Program-made: the position numbers and the translations under genes
The notes under the pieces: model-generated
Database searches by the model: none
Told to the model about the DNA's origin: nothing
Seen by the model: the letters and a program-made list of their open reading frames with translations, nothing else
Part shown: in pieces, positions 1 to 8,076 of the stretch
How positions within the stretch are numbered: position 1 is the first letter of the stretch
Layout: each line of letters opens with the position of its first letter
NCBI RefSeq assembly: GCF_000308375.1
Contig: NZ_BAFQ01000295.1
Location: 1 to 64,000 of the forward strand
Source: Nocardia aobensis NBRC 100429
Lineage (GTDB): Bacteria; Actinomycetota; Actinomycetes; Mycobacteriales; Mycobacteriaceae
Direction: 5' to 3'
Length of the DNA: 64,000 bases

Positions 1-1043
1 GCGTTATCGGTGGTGGGATCGCGGGCAGTTGCCTGGCCGGTGGTCTCGCCCGGCGAGGGCATCGGGTAGCGGTCTACGAACAACAGCGCCCGGGGCCCGG
101 AGCCGGGGCGTTTCTGTTCATCGACGGGCGCGGGCACGACGCGATGGCGGCGATGGGCGTCGATCGTTCGGCGCTGCACGAGGTTTCGTATCCGCTGGCG
201 GGTCTCGACTACGAGGACAGCCGCGGACGGCGCAGCGCAATGCCCAGTCGCGGTCATCGTTTCTGGTTGCGCCGCAACCTCATGGGCGTGCTGTCGGAGT
301 TCGTCGCGGGCTCGGGCGCCGAGCTGCGCTACGGCGAGCCGATCACCGGCGTGACCGTGGGCGAGGACAACCACACGATCCGGCGCGGCTCCGAAGTCCT
401 CGCCGCCGAGGGACTGCTGATCGGCGCCGACGGTATCGACTCCGTCGTCCGCGCCGCGCTGGAACCCGCTCGCACTCCCGTCTACGCCGGTGACGTCGTG
501 CTGTACGGAATGACCGGCACGCCACTGGATCCGCCACCGCCCACCACCCCCGCAGTCCTCCACTTCTACGCCGAGGTCGCCGAAGACGGCAGTGCCGGAA
601 GTACTTTCGGCCACATCTGGCGTCCCGAGGATCCGGCAGCCCTGTGGTTCGTGCGGATCCCGCGCGATCCGCTCCCCGGCACCCGCGACGATATCGGGAT
701 GCGACCGGTCGACGAGTGGGCCGAAACCGTCCTGGCCGCAACACCTTCCAGCCGGGCGCTGGTGTCGGCCTTCCTGTCGCGGACGGAACAGGTGCACGTC
801 AGCAACGCCCGCAACGTCCCCCTGGAAGATGCACGCGCACCGCAGGATTCGGTCATCCTCATCGGTGACGCCGACCACGCGATCACTCCGGCCGCCGGAG
901 TGGGCGCCCGCGACGCGCTCGAGGACGCCCGCGCCGTCTTCGACGCGATCGTCGGCACCGCCTCACCCGCCGAAGCGATGACGCAACGCCGCAAGCAGAT
1001 CGTCATCGACCGCGAAGCGGCTCTGCGGGCGCGGCGCCGATGA
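1..1043 (+). CDS. FAD-dependent monooxygenase, 5' end outside window
   Basis: Open from base 3 to a TGA at 1041-1043, with no start in the window, so this is the last 346 residues. The first visible residues form the Rossmann dinucleotide fold GGGIAGSCLAGGLARRGHRV, ending in an acidic residue (VYE) that binds the FAD ribose. Near the C-terminus IGDADHAITPAAGVGARDAL is the second FAD motif of the p-hydroxybenzoate hydroxylase (PHBH) family. The family hydroxylates or oxidises aromatic substrates with NAD(P)H and O2 in the cytoplasm. The substrate is not predictable. It is 3'-adjacent to a convergent gene with three bases between them. Confidence 0.85.
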   Translation, partial: VIGGGIAGSCLAGGLARRGHRVAVYEQQRPGPGAGAFLFIDGRGHDAMAAMGVDRSALHEVSYPLAGLDYEDSRGRRSAMPSRGHRFWLRRNLMGVLSEFVAGSGAELRYGEPITGVTVGEDNHTIRRGSEVLAAEGLLIGADGIDSVVRAALEPARTPVYAGDVVLYGMTGTPLDPPPPTTPAVLHFYAEVAEDGSAGSTFGHIWRPEDPAALWFVRIPRDPLPGTRDDIGMRPVDEWAETVLAATPSSRALVSAFLSRTEQVHVSNARNVPLEDARAPQDSVILIGDADHAITPAAGVGARDALEDARAVFDAIVGTASPAEAMTQRRKQIVIDREAALRARRR

Positions 1044-1046
1044 CGA

Positions 1047-1463
1047 CTATCGCACCGGCAGCCCTGTGAGCCGGGCGAGGGCGGTATAACCGTCGTCGGT
1101 GCCGGGCCAATGGGCGCGGACCGCCTCCGGGCCGGCGGCGCGGACGACGCTGCGCAGGACCGCGGTGACGATGATGGCGTCGTCGGCGTATCCGATGACG
1201 GGGATGATGTCGGGGATCAGGTCCAGGGGTGAGGCGAGGTAGGCCAGCACCAGCCAGAGCCGGATCCGGACGCCGCGTGGCAGGGAGCGGTCGGCGGCCA
1301 GGCGGCGGATCAGGCGCAGGGTGTCGGGCAGGATCCGCAGGGCTTCCCGCAGCAGGTTGCCCCGCGGCCGGACGATGATCAGCGCCGTGATCAGCGCAAA
1401 CCAGCACACGATGAGCGCGGCCGCGACCGCGATCAGCAGATCCCACCACCACGAGCCGGTCAT
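1047..1463 (-). CDS. DUF1232 (YkvA-type) membrane-associated protein
   Basis: A 138-residue protein. A hydrophobic span at about residues 5-30 (WWWDLLIAVAAALIVCWFAL...) is followed by a basic stretch and the DUF1232 core YLASPLDLIPDIIPVIGYAD at about residues 80-105. The function of this family is unknown; it is small and membrane-associated. The frame stays open upstream to 1574, but the ATG at 1463 puts the TM segment at the N-terminus, has a GGTGGGA purine stretch upstream, and leaves a promoter for the divergent gene, so it is preferred. The assignment rests on the SPLDLIPD signature. Confidence 0.75.
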   Translation of the reverse strand: MTGSWWWDLLIAVAAALIVCWFALITALIIVRPRGNLLREALRILPDTLRLIRRLAADRSLPRGVRIRLWLVLAYLASPLDLIPDIIPVIGYADDAIIVTAVLRSVVRAAGPEAVRAHWPGTDDGYTALARLTGLPVR

Positions 1464-1637
1464 GATCGGTATCCCACCATCACACGTCGCCTCGATCGGC
1501 GGTGGGGTCCCCGGGTCCGGTCGTGTTCGCCTCCACACGATCGTGGCGGACACTTCGACCGCAGGTTTGCCCATAGCTTGCCCGGTCGCTTGGCGGTACC
1601 GTATTCACAAGCCTCCGCCGTCGGATTGGAGAGCATC

Positions 1638-2129
1638 GTGAGCGACGAATCGGCTCGCAAGACATTCACCGAACTGAAGGAACGCGCCGGGCGCCGTCTC
1701 GTCAGCGGACCGGAGCGTTCGTTCATCCCGGACGCCGATCTCGACGAGTTCTGGGCCACGCTGGAGCCCGCGACCATCGATTTCATGATCGGTGAATGGC
1801 AGGGCGGCGAGTTCGACACCGGCCACCGGGAGAACGGAACGCTGGCCCTCATCAACTGGTTCGGCAAGACGTTCGATTCGGCCACCGATGTGAAGCCGCT
1901 GGTCTGTCTGGACGCCGACGGCAACAAATACTCGAACACCGACAACGGCGAGGGCAGCCTCTGGATGGAGGAATTTCGCGGCGAGGTCACCGCGACGATG
2001 GTGTTCGACGGGCAGCCCGTGCACGACCATTTCAAGAAGATCGACGACGACGCCGTGATGGGCATCATGGACGGCAAATACGCACTCGACGACGGCCGCT
2101 ACGCCTACTTCTATCTCGAACGGGCCTGA
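1638..2129 (+). CDS. GXWXG/DUF4334 domain protein
   Basis: A 163-residue soluble protein. The start is GTG 1638, chosen because GGAG (1628-1631) lies 6 nt upstream; an upstream ATG at 1578 has no such site. The N-terminal half carries the GXWXG signature (DFMIGEWQGGEFDTGH, about residues 47-62). The C-terminal half has the DUF4334 pattern ending in IMDGKYALDDGRYAYFYLER. These are small beta-rich proteins of unknown function, often annotated as lipocalin-like. It stands alone between convergent and divergent neighbours and shows none of the 17-bp operator found in the catabolic region to its right. Confidence 0.8.
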   Translation: MSDESARKTFTELKERAGRRLVSGPERSFIPDADLDEFWATLEPATIDFMIGEWQGGEFDTGHRENGTLALINWFGKTFDSATDVKPLVCLDADGNKYSNTDNGEGSLWMEEFRGEVTATMVFDGQPVHDHFKKIDDDAVMGIMDGKYALDDGRYAYFYLERA

Positions 2130-2230
2130 TCCGGCGTCGATGACCGCCTCGCGGGCGATCCGATTCGGTACTCCTGGTCGATGATGCCGACGCCCGCGCG
2201 TGGTCGAGCGGCGGCGGTGACCCGTGGCCG

Positions 2231-3172
2231 CTACGCCCCCGCGAGGGTCTCGAGGTGGACAGCGGTGGCCGGCGAGGTCACCGAATAGTCGGTGGTGCCG
2301 GTGAAGTAGGCGCGGGTCCATGTCGTGGTGGTTCGTTCGAGCATGGCCCAGTTGGCGGGCTGCGGTGTGCCGCAGAATAATTCGCCCAATCCATCGCTGG
2401 AAGGTCCTTCGGCGTCGGTGTGTTCGCCGGAGGTGAGGCGAATGCCGACGAACGGCCGGTGCAGGTGCGTCTGAAGGGCCGCTGTGCCGCTGGCGAAGTT
2501 GTTGCACAGACCGGGTGGGCCGGAGATCGTGAGAATCGGCAGGGCGGTAGGGGCGAGATCGGCCAGAGCGGTGTCGGTGTTGGTGCCGAGGAAGGATTTC
2601 ACCGGATCCAGCAGGATCAGTCCGCGCAGATTCGGCCAGGCCTGCGCAGCGCCGGCGTGCAGGCGGTGGGCGACGTACTCGACCGCCTCGGCCCCGGCCG
2701 AATGGCCGATGAACACGAACTGCCGCGGCAGGGCGGGTGCGGTGACGCCGGCCTGCGCGGCGGCGGTGGCGAGGGCGGTGGCCAGTGGGCCGGTGGGATC
2801 GTTCGCGGTAGCGAACAATCGGGCCACCTGATCCAGGAACACCGTATTGTCGCCGAGGTTCTGCAGCGTGCAGCCCGACAGGTTCATGAACGGCAGGCTC
2901 GGCGCGAAGACGAGGTTGCCGGCACCGGCCAGACGAGCGGCGAGCGCGGCGACATTGCCGTCGGCGCGGGCGAATCCGTGCTGCAACCACACCAGTCCGC
3001 GCGGTGCGCCGGTGGGCAGATACCAGTCGGCATGTTGCTCGAGGGTCGTCCCGGCGCACGGCAGCGCGATCGTCCCCGGCAAACCTGGCGAGTCGGCGGC
3101 CGCTGGGGCGAATCCGAGGACGGCGACGCATGCCGCGGCCATGACGGTGAGGGCCGAAGTTCGAAAGGCCAT
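2231..3172 (-). CDS. Secreted alpha/beta hydrolase
   Basis: A 313-residue protein with a Sec signal peptide (MAFRTSALTVMAAACVAVLGFAPAAA, probable cleavage after residue 26). The nucleophile elbow is FIGHSAG with Ser about 158, and the oxyanion region is WLQHGF. Cysteines at about 39, 101 and near the C-terminus suggest disulfides, which fits export. The ATG at 3172 is preferred over the ORF start at 3244 because AGGGAG sits 6 nt upstream and the signal peptide begins there. It is divergent from the CitE-like lyase, with a GTTTC-N7-GAAAC operator and a TACTAT -10-like element in between, so it probably belongs to the regulon. Substrate unknown; an ester of a complex natural product is plausible. 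Confidence 0.8.
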   Translation of the reverse strand: MAFRTSALTVMAAACVAVLGFAPAAADSPGLPGTIALPCAGTTLEQHADWYLPTGAPRGLVWLQHGFARADGNVAALAARLAGAGNLVFAPSLPFMNLSGCTLQNLGDNTVFLDQVARLFATANDPTGPLATALATAAAQAGVTAPALPRQFVFIGHSAGAEAVEYVAHRLHAGAAQAWPNLRGLILLDPVKSFLGTNTDTALADLAPTALPILTISGPPGLCNNFASGTAALQTHLHRPFVGIRLTSGEHTDAEGPSSDGLGELFCGTPQPANWAMLERTTTTWTRAYFTGTTDYSVTSPATAVHLETLAGA

Positions 3173-3275
3173 CGCGACTCCCTGTGCCGGGCAGCCGGTT
3201 TCGGCGCGGTGAGCCGACCGCGAGGGGGTTCCTGAGAAACCCAACGGGTGGACAGCTCCGGGCCGAGACCGCTAT

Positions 3276-3292
3276 GTTTCATTCACCGAAAC
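3276..3292. promoter_or_regulatory. IclR-type operator candidate 1 (GTTTC-N7-GAAAC)
   Basis: A perfect 17-bp interrupted palindrome, GTTTCATTCACCGAAAC, between the divergent secreted hydrolase and CitE-like lyase genes. It is the first of six perfect copies in the window. An extra GTTTC half-site follows at 3296-3300. Confidence 0.65.
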
Positions 3293-3309
3293 GGTGTTTC
3301 TTCCAAGGG

Positions 3310-3323
3310 AATAGTACGGCGAT
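3310..3323 (-). promoter_or_regulatory. Shared -10-like element (TACTATT on the minus strand)
   Basis: Plus strand AATAGTACGGCGAT. On the minus strand this reads ATCGCCGTACTATT, with a TACTAT -10-like hexamer facing the secreted hydrolase and lying just upstream of operator 1. Near-identical sequence occurs at 31099-31112 and a shorter version at 14271-14282, each placed the same way relative to an operator. Confidence 0.4.
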
Positions 3324-3349
3324 TCCCGAGCCGGTGCGAGGGGTAGTTG

Positions 3350-4192
3350 ATGAGATCGGCGCTCTATGTTCCGGGCAACCGTCCGGCGCTGTTCGACAAG
3401 GCGTTGGCCGGACCTGCCGATGTGGTTCTGCTGGACCTCGAGGACTCCGTCCCGGCAGGGGAGAAGGTCCGCGCCCGTGAACTGGTGTCGGCATGGCTGG
3501 CCACACTCCCCGCGACGAGCCGCGAACGCATCTGGGTCCGGGTGAATTCCGGCGACGACGCCGATCTGTGCGCGGTGGCGGGCGCCGGACCCGCCGCGGT
3601 ATGCCTGGCGAAAACCGAATCGGCCGAACAGGTCCGCGCGGCGGCGGGCGTGCTGAGCGACCATGAGCCGGCACCGGGCGTTGTCGGCATCTGCCCGCTG
3701 CTCGAAAGCGCGGCGGCGGTGCTCGCTGCCCGCGAGATCGCCGCGGCGCCGCGGGTGCTGCGACTGCAGCTGGGTGAGGCGGATCTGTGTGCCGATATCG
3801 GGATGGCGCCGGGCCCCGACGGCGCGGAACTGCTGGCGATCCGCACTCACCTGGTGCTGGTCAGCGGGGCCGCGGGTCTCGAACCGCCGCCGGCTCCGGT
3901 CAGCACCGACTTCCGCGATCTGGCCGCACTCCGAGAGAGCACCGAAGCGTTGGCGCGCTTGGGGTTTCGCGGCCGCACCTGTATCCATCCCGCCCAGCTG
4001 CCGGTCGTGAACGCGGTGTTCACCCCGTCCGCCGAGGAGCTGACGCGCGCCCGGGATCTGGTGGCGCGCTTCGAGGCCGGGGCCGGTGGCGTCGTACTGG
4101 ACGCCGACGGTCGTATGGTCGATCTCGCTGTCGTCCGCCGCGCCCAGCGATTGCTGGCCGAAGCGGGCGATCGGTCACTGTTCGCGCAGTAG
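3350..4192 (+). CDS. HpcH/HpaI-family (CitE-like) CoA-ester lyase
   Basis: A 280-residue cytoplasmic lyase of the citrate lyase beta/malyl-CoA lyase fold. Family motifs are RSALYVPGNRPALFDKAL at the N-terminus, VVLLDLEDSVP (Mg-binding acidic loop, about residues 26-36), LQLGEADLCADIGM (second acidic site) and CIHPAQL near the C-terminus. Relatives split 3-hydroxyacyl-CoA esters such as citramalyl-CoA or malyl-CoA into acetyl-CoA plus a 2-oxoacid. The start is ATG 3350, with GAGGGG 6 nt upstream. It lies just downstream of operator 1 and overlaps the convergent isomerase-like gene by 18 bp. The likely role is the final C-C cleavage of a branched dicarboxylate. Confidence 0.85.
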   Translation: MRSALYVPGNRPALFDKALAGPADVVLLDLEDSVPAGEKVRARELVSAWLATLPATSRERIWVRVNSGDDADLCAVAGAGPAAVCLAKTESAEQVRAAAGVLSDHEPAPGVVGICPLLESAAAVLAAREIAAAPRVLRLQLGEADLCADIGMAPGPDGAELLAIRTHLVLVSGAAGLEPPPAPVSTDFRDLAALRESTEALARLGFRGRTCIHPAQLPVVNAVFTPSAEELTRARDLVARFEAGAGGVVLDADGRMVDLAVVRRAQRLLAEAGDRSLFAQ

Positions 4193-4918
4193 TCGTCCGG
4201 CCCCTTCGACGCGGTCGTCGATCCCGTGCTCGCGCAACGCATGCCACAGCGTCGCGGCATTGATCGCGATCACCGGTTTTCCCAACTCGCGTTCCAGTTC
4301 GTCGGCCGTTGCCACGAAGGACAGATTCGTGCCCACCTGCACGATCGCCTCCACCTGCGGCCCGTCCAGTCCCGCGACCACCGCGCGCAGCCGGTCGGGC
4401 CGGACCTTGGCGATATCCATGGCGGTCGAGCAGCGCAGCCCGGTGATCGCGGCGACCTCGAAGCCCGCCTCGGTGAAGAACCGACCCACCTCCTCGTCGG
4501 CGACCGGCTGATACGGCGAGAACACCGCGATCCGCCGGCACCCCAGGGCGTGCAGCGCCGCGCGGCACGAACTCGCCCCCGTCGTCACCGGCAGGCCGGT
4601 GCGTTCCCGCAGCCGTCGTTCGAAGGCCGCATTGCCCTCGACCCCGCCCCAGAACGTTTCCGCGGACATGCCCATGACCATGCGGTCCGGTTCGGCGGTG
4701 AGCACATCGCGCACGGCGGTATCGATGGAGGCGCGGATCTGGCCCAGCAGCGCCCGGAAATCGTCGTCGTCGCCCATGGCCGGATCGGGAATGTACATCG
4801 AACCGGCCCGGTAGCTGATTCCCGGCAGCCCGGCCCGCCAATAGTCGTGTTCGACAACGGTATTGGTACTGGGCACGATGACGCCGAAGACGGCGCGGGT
4901 TCCCACGGCATTGGTCAT
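4175..4918 (-). CDS. Maleate isomerase / arylmalonate decarboxylase-like protein (copy 1)
   Basis: A 247-residue Asp/Glu racemase-superfamily protein. VIVPSTNTVVEHDY near the N-terminus and NLSF plus INAATLWH near the C-terminus are maleate cis-trans isomerase family features. It is a close paralogue of the gene at 6541. The two positions that normally hold the catalytic cysteines appear to be Met (VMGMSAETFWGG) and Gly (QVGTNLS), so standard Cys/Cys chemistry is unlikely. It follows the TetR gene by 33 bp on the same strand, so the two may be cotranscribed. Family membership is good; the exact reaction is unknown. Confidence 0.75.
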   Translation of the reverse strand: MTNAVGTRAVFGVIVPSTNTVVEHDYWRAGLPGISYRAGSMYIPDPAMGDDDDFRALLGQIRASIDTAVRDVLTAEPDRMVMGMSAETFWGGVEGNAAFERRLRERTGLPVTTGASSCRAALHALGCRRIAVFSPYQPVADEEVGRFFTEAGFEVAAITGLRCSTAMDIAKVRPDRLRAVVAGLDGPQVEAIVQVGTNLSFVATADELERELGKPVIAINAATLWHALREHGIDDRVEGAGRLLREQ

Positions 4919-4951
4919 CTCGAGTCTCCTCGCTCGCTGCGACCGGCCGCC

Positions 4952-5518
4952 TCAGCGACGGCCGGAACTGTGTTCCAGTGCCTGATCGACCGCGCGGTGT
5001 GCGCGGTCCCGGTCGACGGGGCCGTCCAACAGCAGTACGTCCACGAGCAGCGGCGCCACGATGGACAGCGCGATCTCCTCGATCGCCGCCTGCTCCCGCA
5101 CTCCGGCGCGGCGCACCGCGGCGCGGAACGGCGCGAGCAGGTCGCTGACGTATCGGTGGCGCAATTCGACGCAGTCGGGATCTGCCGCCGAGGCGGTCAC
5201 CAGGGCGCGAAGGAACGCGGCAACCGGCTTGTCGCGCAGTCGATCACAGAGTGAATCGACCTCGCCGTGCAGGTCGGCGACCGGATCGCCGGTCGGCTCC
5301 GGGGAGGGGTGGGGTGCCACGGTGATGAGTGCGGCGAGGAAGTCCTTGGGTGCCGGCCAATGGCGGTAGATGGTGGTGCGCGCAACGCCTGTCACGGCGT
5401 GCAGCCGCCGGGGCGTCAGGGCGGCCGCGCCCTCGGTGAGGACCAGTTCCAGCGCGGCGGTGAGCACGATCTCCGCGGTGTCGGTGGCCGGTCCGGAAGG
5501 ACGTCCGGGTCTGTTCAC
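4952..5518 (-). CDS. TetR/AcrR family regulator
   Basis: A 188-residue protein with an N-terminal HTH (GAAALTPRRLHAVTGVARTTIYRHWPAPKDFLAAL, about residues 30-64) and a helical ligand-binding remainder. The start is GTG at 5518; no convincing Shine-Dalgarno sequence precedes it, so it may be leaderless. It is divergent from the DUF4437 cupin gene and the two share an 82-bp gap containing a long symmetric dyad (5528-5573), the probable autoregulatory operator. It is probably cotranscribed with the isomerase-like gene downstream. Confidence 0.85.
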   Translation of the reverse strand: MNRPGRPSGPATDTAEIVLTAALELVLTEGAAALTPRRLHAVTGVARTTIYRHWPAPKDFLAALITVAPHPSPEPTGDPVADLHGEVDSLCDRLRDKPVAAFLRALVTASAADPDCVELRHRYVSDLLAPFRAAVRRAGVREQAAIEEIALSIVAPLLVDVLLLDGPVDRDRAHRAVDQALEHSSGRR

Positions 5519-5527
5519 GGTAATAAA

Positions 5528-5573
5528 CGATACATCTTGTTTTGCTTATTGATAAGCACTACATTCTGTATCG
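5528..5573. promoter_or_regulatory. Nested symmetric dyad, probable TetR operator
   Basis: Outer arms CGATACA (5528-5534) and TGTATCG (5567-5573) surround inner arms GCTTAT and ATAAGC (5544-5557, centre TG). The spacers are 9 bp on both sides, so the 46-bp element has one common centre. A promoter TTGTTT (5538-5543), 16 bp, TACATT (5560-5565) for the cupin gene is embedded in it, so repressor binding would occlude it. Confidence 0.6.
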
Positions 5574-5600
5574 GAAAGTCAGCTCCGGGAGGAGGACCCC

Positions 5601-6494
5601 ATGCGTCCACATGTAGAGCTCATCGACGACAAAGATCTGATCTGGCACCGCGCCGAGTTCCAGCGCGCCACGGGCAGTGCCGAACAACGCAACCTCAGTT
5701 ATGACGAGGAGGACGGTTCGGCCTCGCTGAAGGTCCGGTTCACCAGCGACTGGTCCCGGCCCGCAGGCGTGCACGTGGCCGACACCGAATGGTTCGTGCT
5801 GTCCGGGCGAATAACCGTGGGCGACAACGAACTCGGAACCCACGGCTACTGGACGGCGCCGGCCGGGGTGTGGACGCCGCCGATCCGGGTAGCGGCCGGT
5901 ACGGAGATTCTGCTGTTCCGGGAGGGGGGCGGCTGGGGGTTCGACCTGGCGGACGGTGATCGCGAATTCGTGCGTCCCGACCAGGAACTCGTCGTCCTGG
6001 ATACCGCGTCGATGCCGTGGATCGATGTGAAGGACGGCAGCCCGATGCGGTTCGATCTGGGAGGCACCCCCGTGCCCGGGCTCTACATCAAACTGCTGCA
6101 CCGCGACGAGAAGACCGGCTTCTACACCCGCCTGATCAAGGCGAAGCCGGGATGGCGGGAGGTGCCGCTGGCGCATCATCCGTGCAGCGAGGAAGCGTAT
6201 TGTCTCGACGGCGGTTTCGAGTACAACTTCGGCACCATGTGGCCGGGCACCTACTTCTGGCGCCCGCCGTACATCCGGCACGGTGACTTCACCGCCGACG
6301 CCGAGCGCGGCTGCACCTGGATCATCCGCTCGGACGCGGACCTGGTCGACTGGTACACCGAGAACGCGAGCGTGTCCATGGCGGGCGATGCCACCAACTG
6401 GGGGCCGGACTTCCCGGAGACGGCGGCGCCGCGGTTCATCGAACCGGTCCGGTCGAAATCGGTCGGCGCGTGGGCGAATCCGAGCTATCAGTAG
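5601..6494 (+). CDS. DUF4437-like bicupin protein
   Basis: A 297-residue cytoplasmic protein with two beta-barrel cupin-like halves: about residues 40-120 (LKVRFTSDWSRPAGVHVADTEWFVLSGRI) and about 160-250 (HHPCSEEAYCLDGGFEYNFGTM...YFWRPPYIRHGDF). His, Glu and His residues in the second half (HHPCSEE, RHGDF) are placed to bind a metal. The start is ATG 5601 with a strong GGAGGAGGA site. It is divergent from TetR and overlies its dyad. Cupins of this type include dioxygenases and isomerases; no specific reaction can be given. It converges on the isomerase-like gene at 6541 across a strong hairpin. Confidence 0.7.
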   Translation: MRPHVELIDDKDLIWHRAEFQRATGSAEQRNLSYDEEDGSASLKVRFTSDWSRPAGVHVADTEWFVLSGRITVGDNELGTHGYWTAPAGVWTPPIRVAAGTEILLFREGGGWGFDLADGDREFVRPDQELVVLDTASMPWIDVKDGSPMRFDLGGTPVPGLYIKLLHRDEKTGFYTRLIKAKPGWREVPLAHHPCSEEAYCLDGGFEYNFGTMWPGTYFWRPPYIRHGDFTADAERGCTWIIRSDADLVDWYTENASVSMAGDATNWGPDFPETAAPRFIEPVRSKSVGAWANPSYQ

Positions 6495-6501
6495 GTCGCG
6501 G

Positions 6502-6535
6502 CCCGTGCCCCTCCCTGGCGCCGGAGGGGCACGGG
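6502..6535. terminator. Bidirectional terminator hairpin
   Basis: A perfect 13-bp stem, CCCGTGCCCCTCC (6502-6514) pairing with GGAGGGGCACGGG (6523-6535), with an 8-nt loop. It lies between the convergent cupin gene (+) and the end of the long minus-strand operon, and would terminate both. Confidence 0.7.
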
Positions 6536-6540
6536 ACCGG

Positions 6541-7284
6541 TCAATGGTCGCGCAGCAGTGAGCCCGCGCCCTCGATGCGATCGGTGAACCCGTTGTCGCG
6601 CAACGCCATCCACCAGGTCGCCGCATTGATCGCCAGCACGGGTTTGCCCAGCCAGCGTTCGGCCTCGTCGGCCAACCGCACCATCGACAGGTTGGTTCCG
6701 CACTGCACCAGCGCGTCCACGCCGTCACCGTCGACCTCGCGCAGCGCGGAGCGCAGCTCGTCCTCGGTGACGTGGGCGATGGAAACGGCTGTGGGGCAGC
6801 GCAGTCCCTTGATCGCCTTCACCTCGAATCCGAGCTCGCCGAAGAATCGCACCACATTCTCGTCGCCCACGGGTTGATAGGGCGTGACCACGCCGATGCG
6901 GCGCGCACCGTAGAGCGCCAGTGCGCGCCGGCACGCCTCGGCGCCGGTGGCGACCTCGAGTCCGGTCACGTCGTGAATCTGGCGCACGAAGCGGCGGTTG
7001 CCCTCGACGCCGCCCCAGAACGTCTCGGCCGACATTCCCATCACCATGTAATCGGGTTCGCAGGTCAGCACCCGCTCGCACGCGGCGACGATCTCGTCGC
7101 GGATCTGCTCGAGCAGCCGGCCCATTCCGGCGTCGTCGCTCATATCCTGGTCGCGGATGTGAATGCGGCCGAAATGCGCGGTCACCCCGGGCACACCCAG
7201 GCGCGCGAAATCGGGCTCGACCACGGTATTGGTGGACGGGGCCAGGACTGCGAACTTGGCTCGCCAGCCGAGTACGTCGGGCAT
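6541..7284 (-). CDS. Maleate isomerase / arylmalonate decarboxylase-like protein (copy 2)
   Basis: A 247-residue Asp/Glu racemase-superfamily protein and close paralogue of the gene at 4175, sharing APSTNTVVE, MVMGMSAETFWGGVEGN and GTNLS. Compared with maleate isomerases, the first catalytic Cys position is Met. Around the second, the motif reads QCGTNLS: a Cys sits one residue before the usual place. It is the last gene of the 14219-6541 operon, 24 bp after the SDR and just before a terminator hairpin. A role in isomerising or decarboxylating a substituted maleate from an opened imide ring is plausible but unproven. Confidence 0.75.
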   Translation of the reverse strand: MPDVLGWRAKFAVLAPSTNTVVEPDFARLGVPGVTAHFGRIHIRDQDMSDDAGMGRLLEQIRDEIVAACERVLTCEPDYMVMGMSAETFWGGVEGNRRFVRQIHDVTGLEVATGAEACRRALALYGARRIGVVTPYQPVGDENVVRFFGELGFEVKAIKGLRCPTAVSIAHVTEDELRSALREVDGDGVDALVQCGTNLSMVRLADEAERWLGKPVLAINAATWWMALRDNGFTDRIEGAGSLLRDH

Positions 7285-7308
7285 CGAAACAGCTCCTTCT
7301 GGAATCGG

Positions 7309-8076
7309 CTACGCGGCGAACGGGTCGCGGGTGCGAAACGGTGCCGCGGCGAAGCGGCGGATCACCTTGCCCGTGGTCAGCCACTCGACTCGCGCACCGT
7401 TGCGGATGCGAGTGACGGCCCGCTCGGCCAGCCAGGGCGCGACGGTGTCCACCGGATCTGCGAGAATCGCGAAGATCTTGCGGGCCTTGGCCAACTCGTC
7501 CGGGTCGGTGTATCCGTGGGTGAGCAGGTCGGTGGTGACCATGCCGGGGCTGAGGACACCGACCGAGACGCCGGGCGGAACCTCCTTGGCGAGCGCCACG
7601 GTGAGGTAGCCGACCGCACGCTTGCTGGCTCCGTAGACACCGAGACCGGGTACGGTGCGCCCGTCGCTGCCCAACCCCTCCATATTCCAGATGTGGCCGC
7701 CGTGCTCGGACATACCGGCGATCGCGACCGCGCAGCCGTTGAGGACGCCGATCAGGTTGGTGTCGATCACCTTTCGCACCGCGGCGTCCGGTAGCTCCCA
7801 CATCGGCGCGCGGGTCTGGGAGACGCCGGCGTTGTTGATCCAGATGTCCACGGCGCCGAATCGTTGCGCCGCCGCATCCCACAGGCTGCGCAGATCGTCA
7901 CGATCGGTGGTGTCGGCGGCCAGCACCACGGCGTCCTCGCCGAGTTCGGTGCGTGCCGATTCGATCCGTTGCGGGTCGGTGCCGCAGACCGCGACGCGAT
8001 GGCCGCGGGCCAGTAGCGCCCGGGCCATCCCCAATCCGATACCCCGGGTGCCGCCGGTGATGACCACGTTGCTCAT
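7309..8076 (-). CDS. SDR-family oxidoreductase
   Basis: A 255-residue classical short-chain dehydrogenase/reductase. It has the cofactor motif TGGTRGIG at about residues 8-15, INNAG at about 80-84, and the active-site YGASK at about 148-152. The C-terminal part is variable. The start overlaps the stop of the preceding gene (ATGA at 8073-8076), implying translational coupling. Within the RCCR/Rieske operon it could reduce a carbonyl, or oxidise a hydroxyl, on a ring-opened intermediate. The cofactor is NAD(P)H; its preference is not obvious. Confidence 0.85.
   Translation of the reverse strand: MSNVVITGGTRGIGLGMARALLARGHRVAVCGTDPQRIESARTELGEDAVVLAADTTDRDDLRSLWDAAAQRFGAVDIWINNAGVSQTRAPMWELPDAAVRKVIDTNLIGVLNGCAVAIAGMSEHGGHIWNMEGLGSDGRTVPGLGVYGASKRAVGYLTVALAKEVPPGVSVGVLSPGMVTTDLLTHGYTDPDELAKARKIFAILADPVDTVAPWLAERAVTRIRNGARVEWLTTGKVIRRFAAAPFRTRDPFAA

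Noticed and set aside
1605-3131. 508-codon minus-strand open frame
   Set aside because: Arg/Pro-rich composition, antisense to the DUF4334 gene and out of frame with the secreted hydrolase; a GC-rich shadow.
4175-7284. Straight annotation as maleate isomerase
   Set aside because: The expected catalytic cysteine positions are Met and Gly, so only family-level naming is justified.
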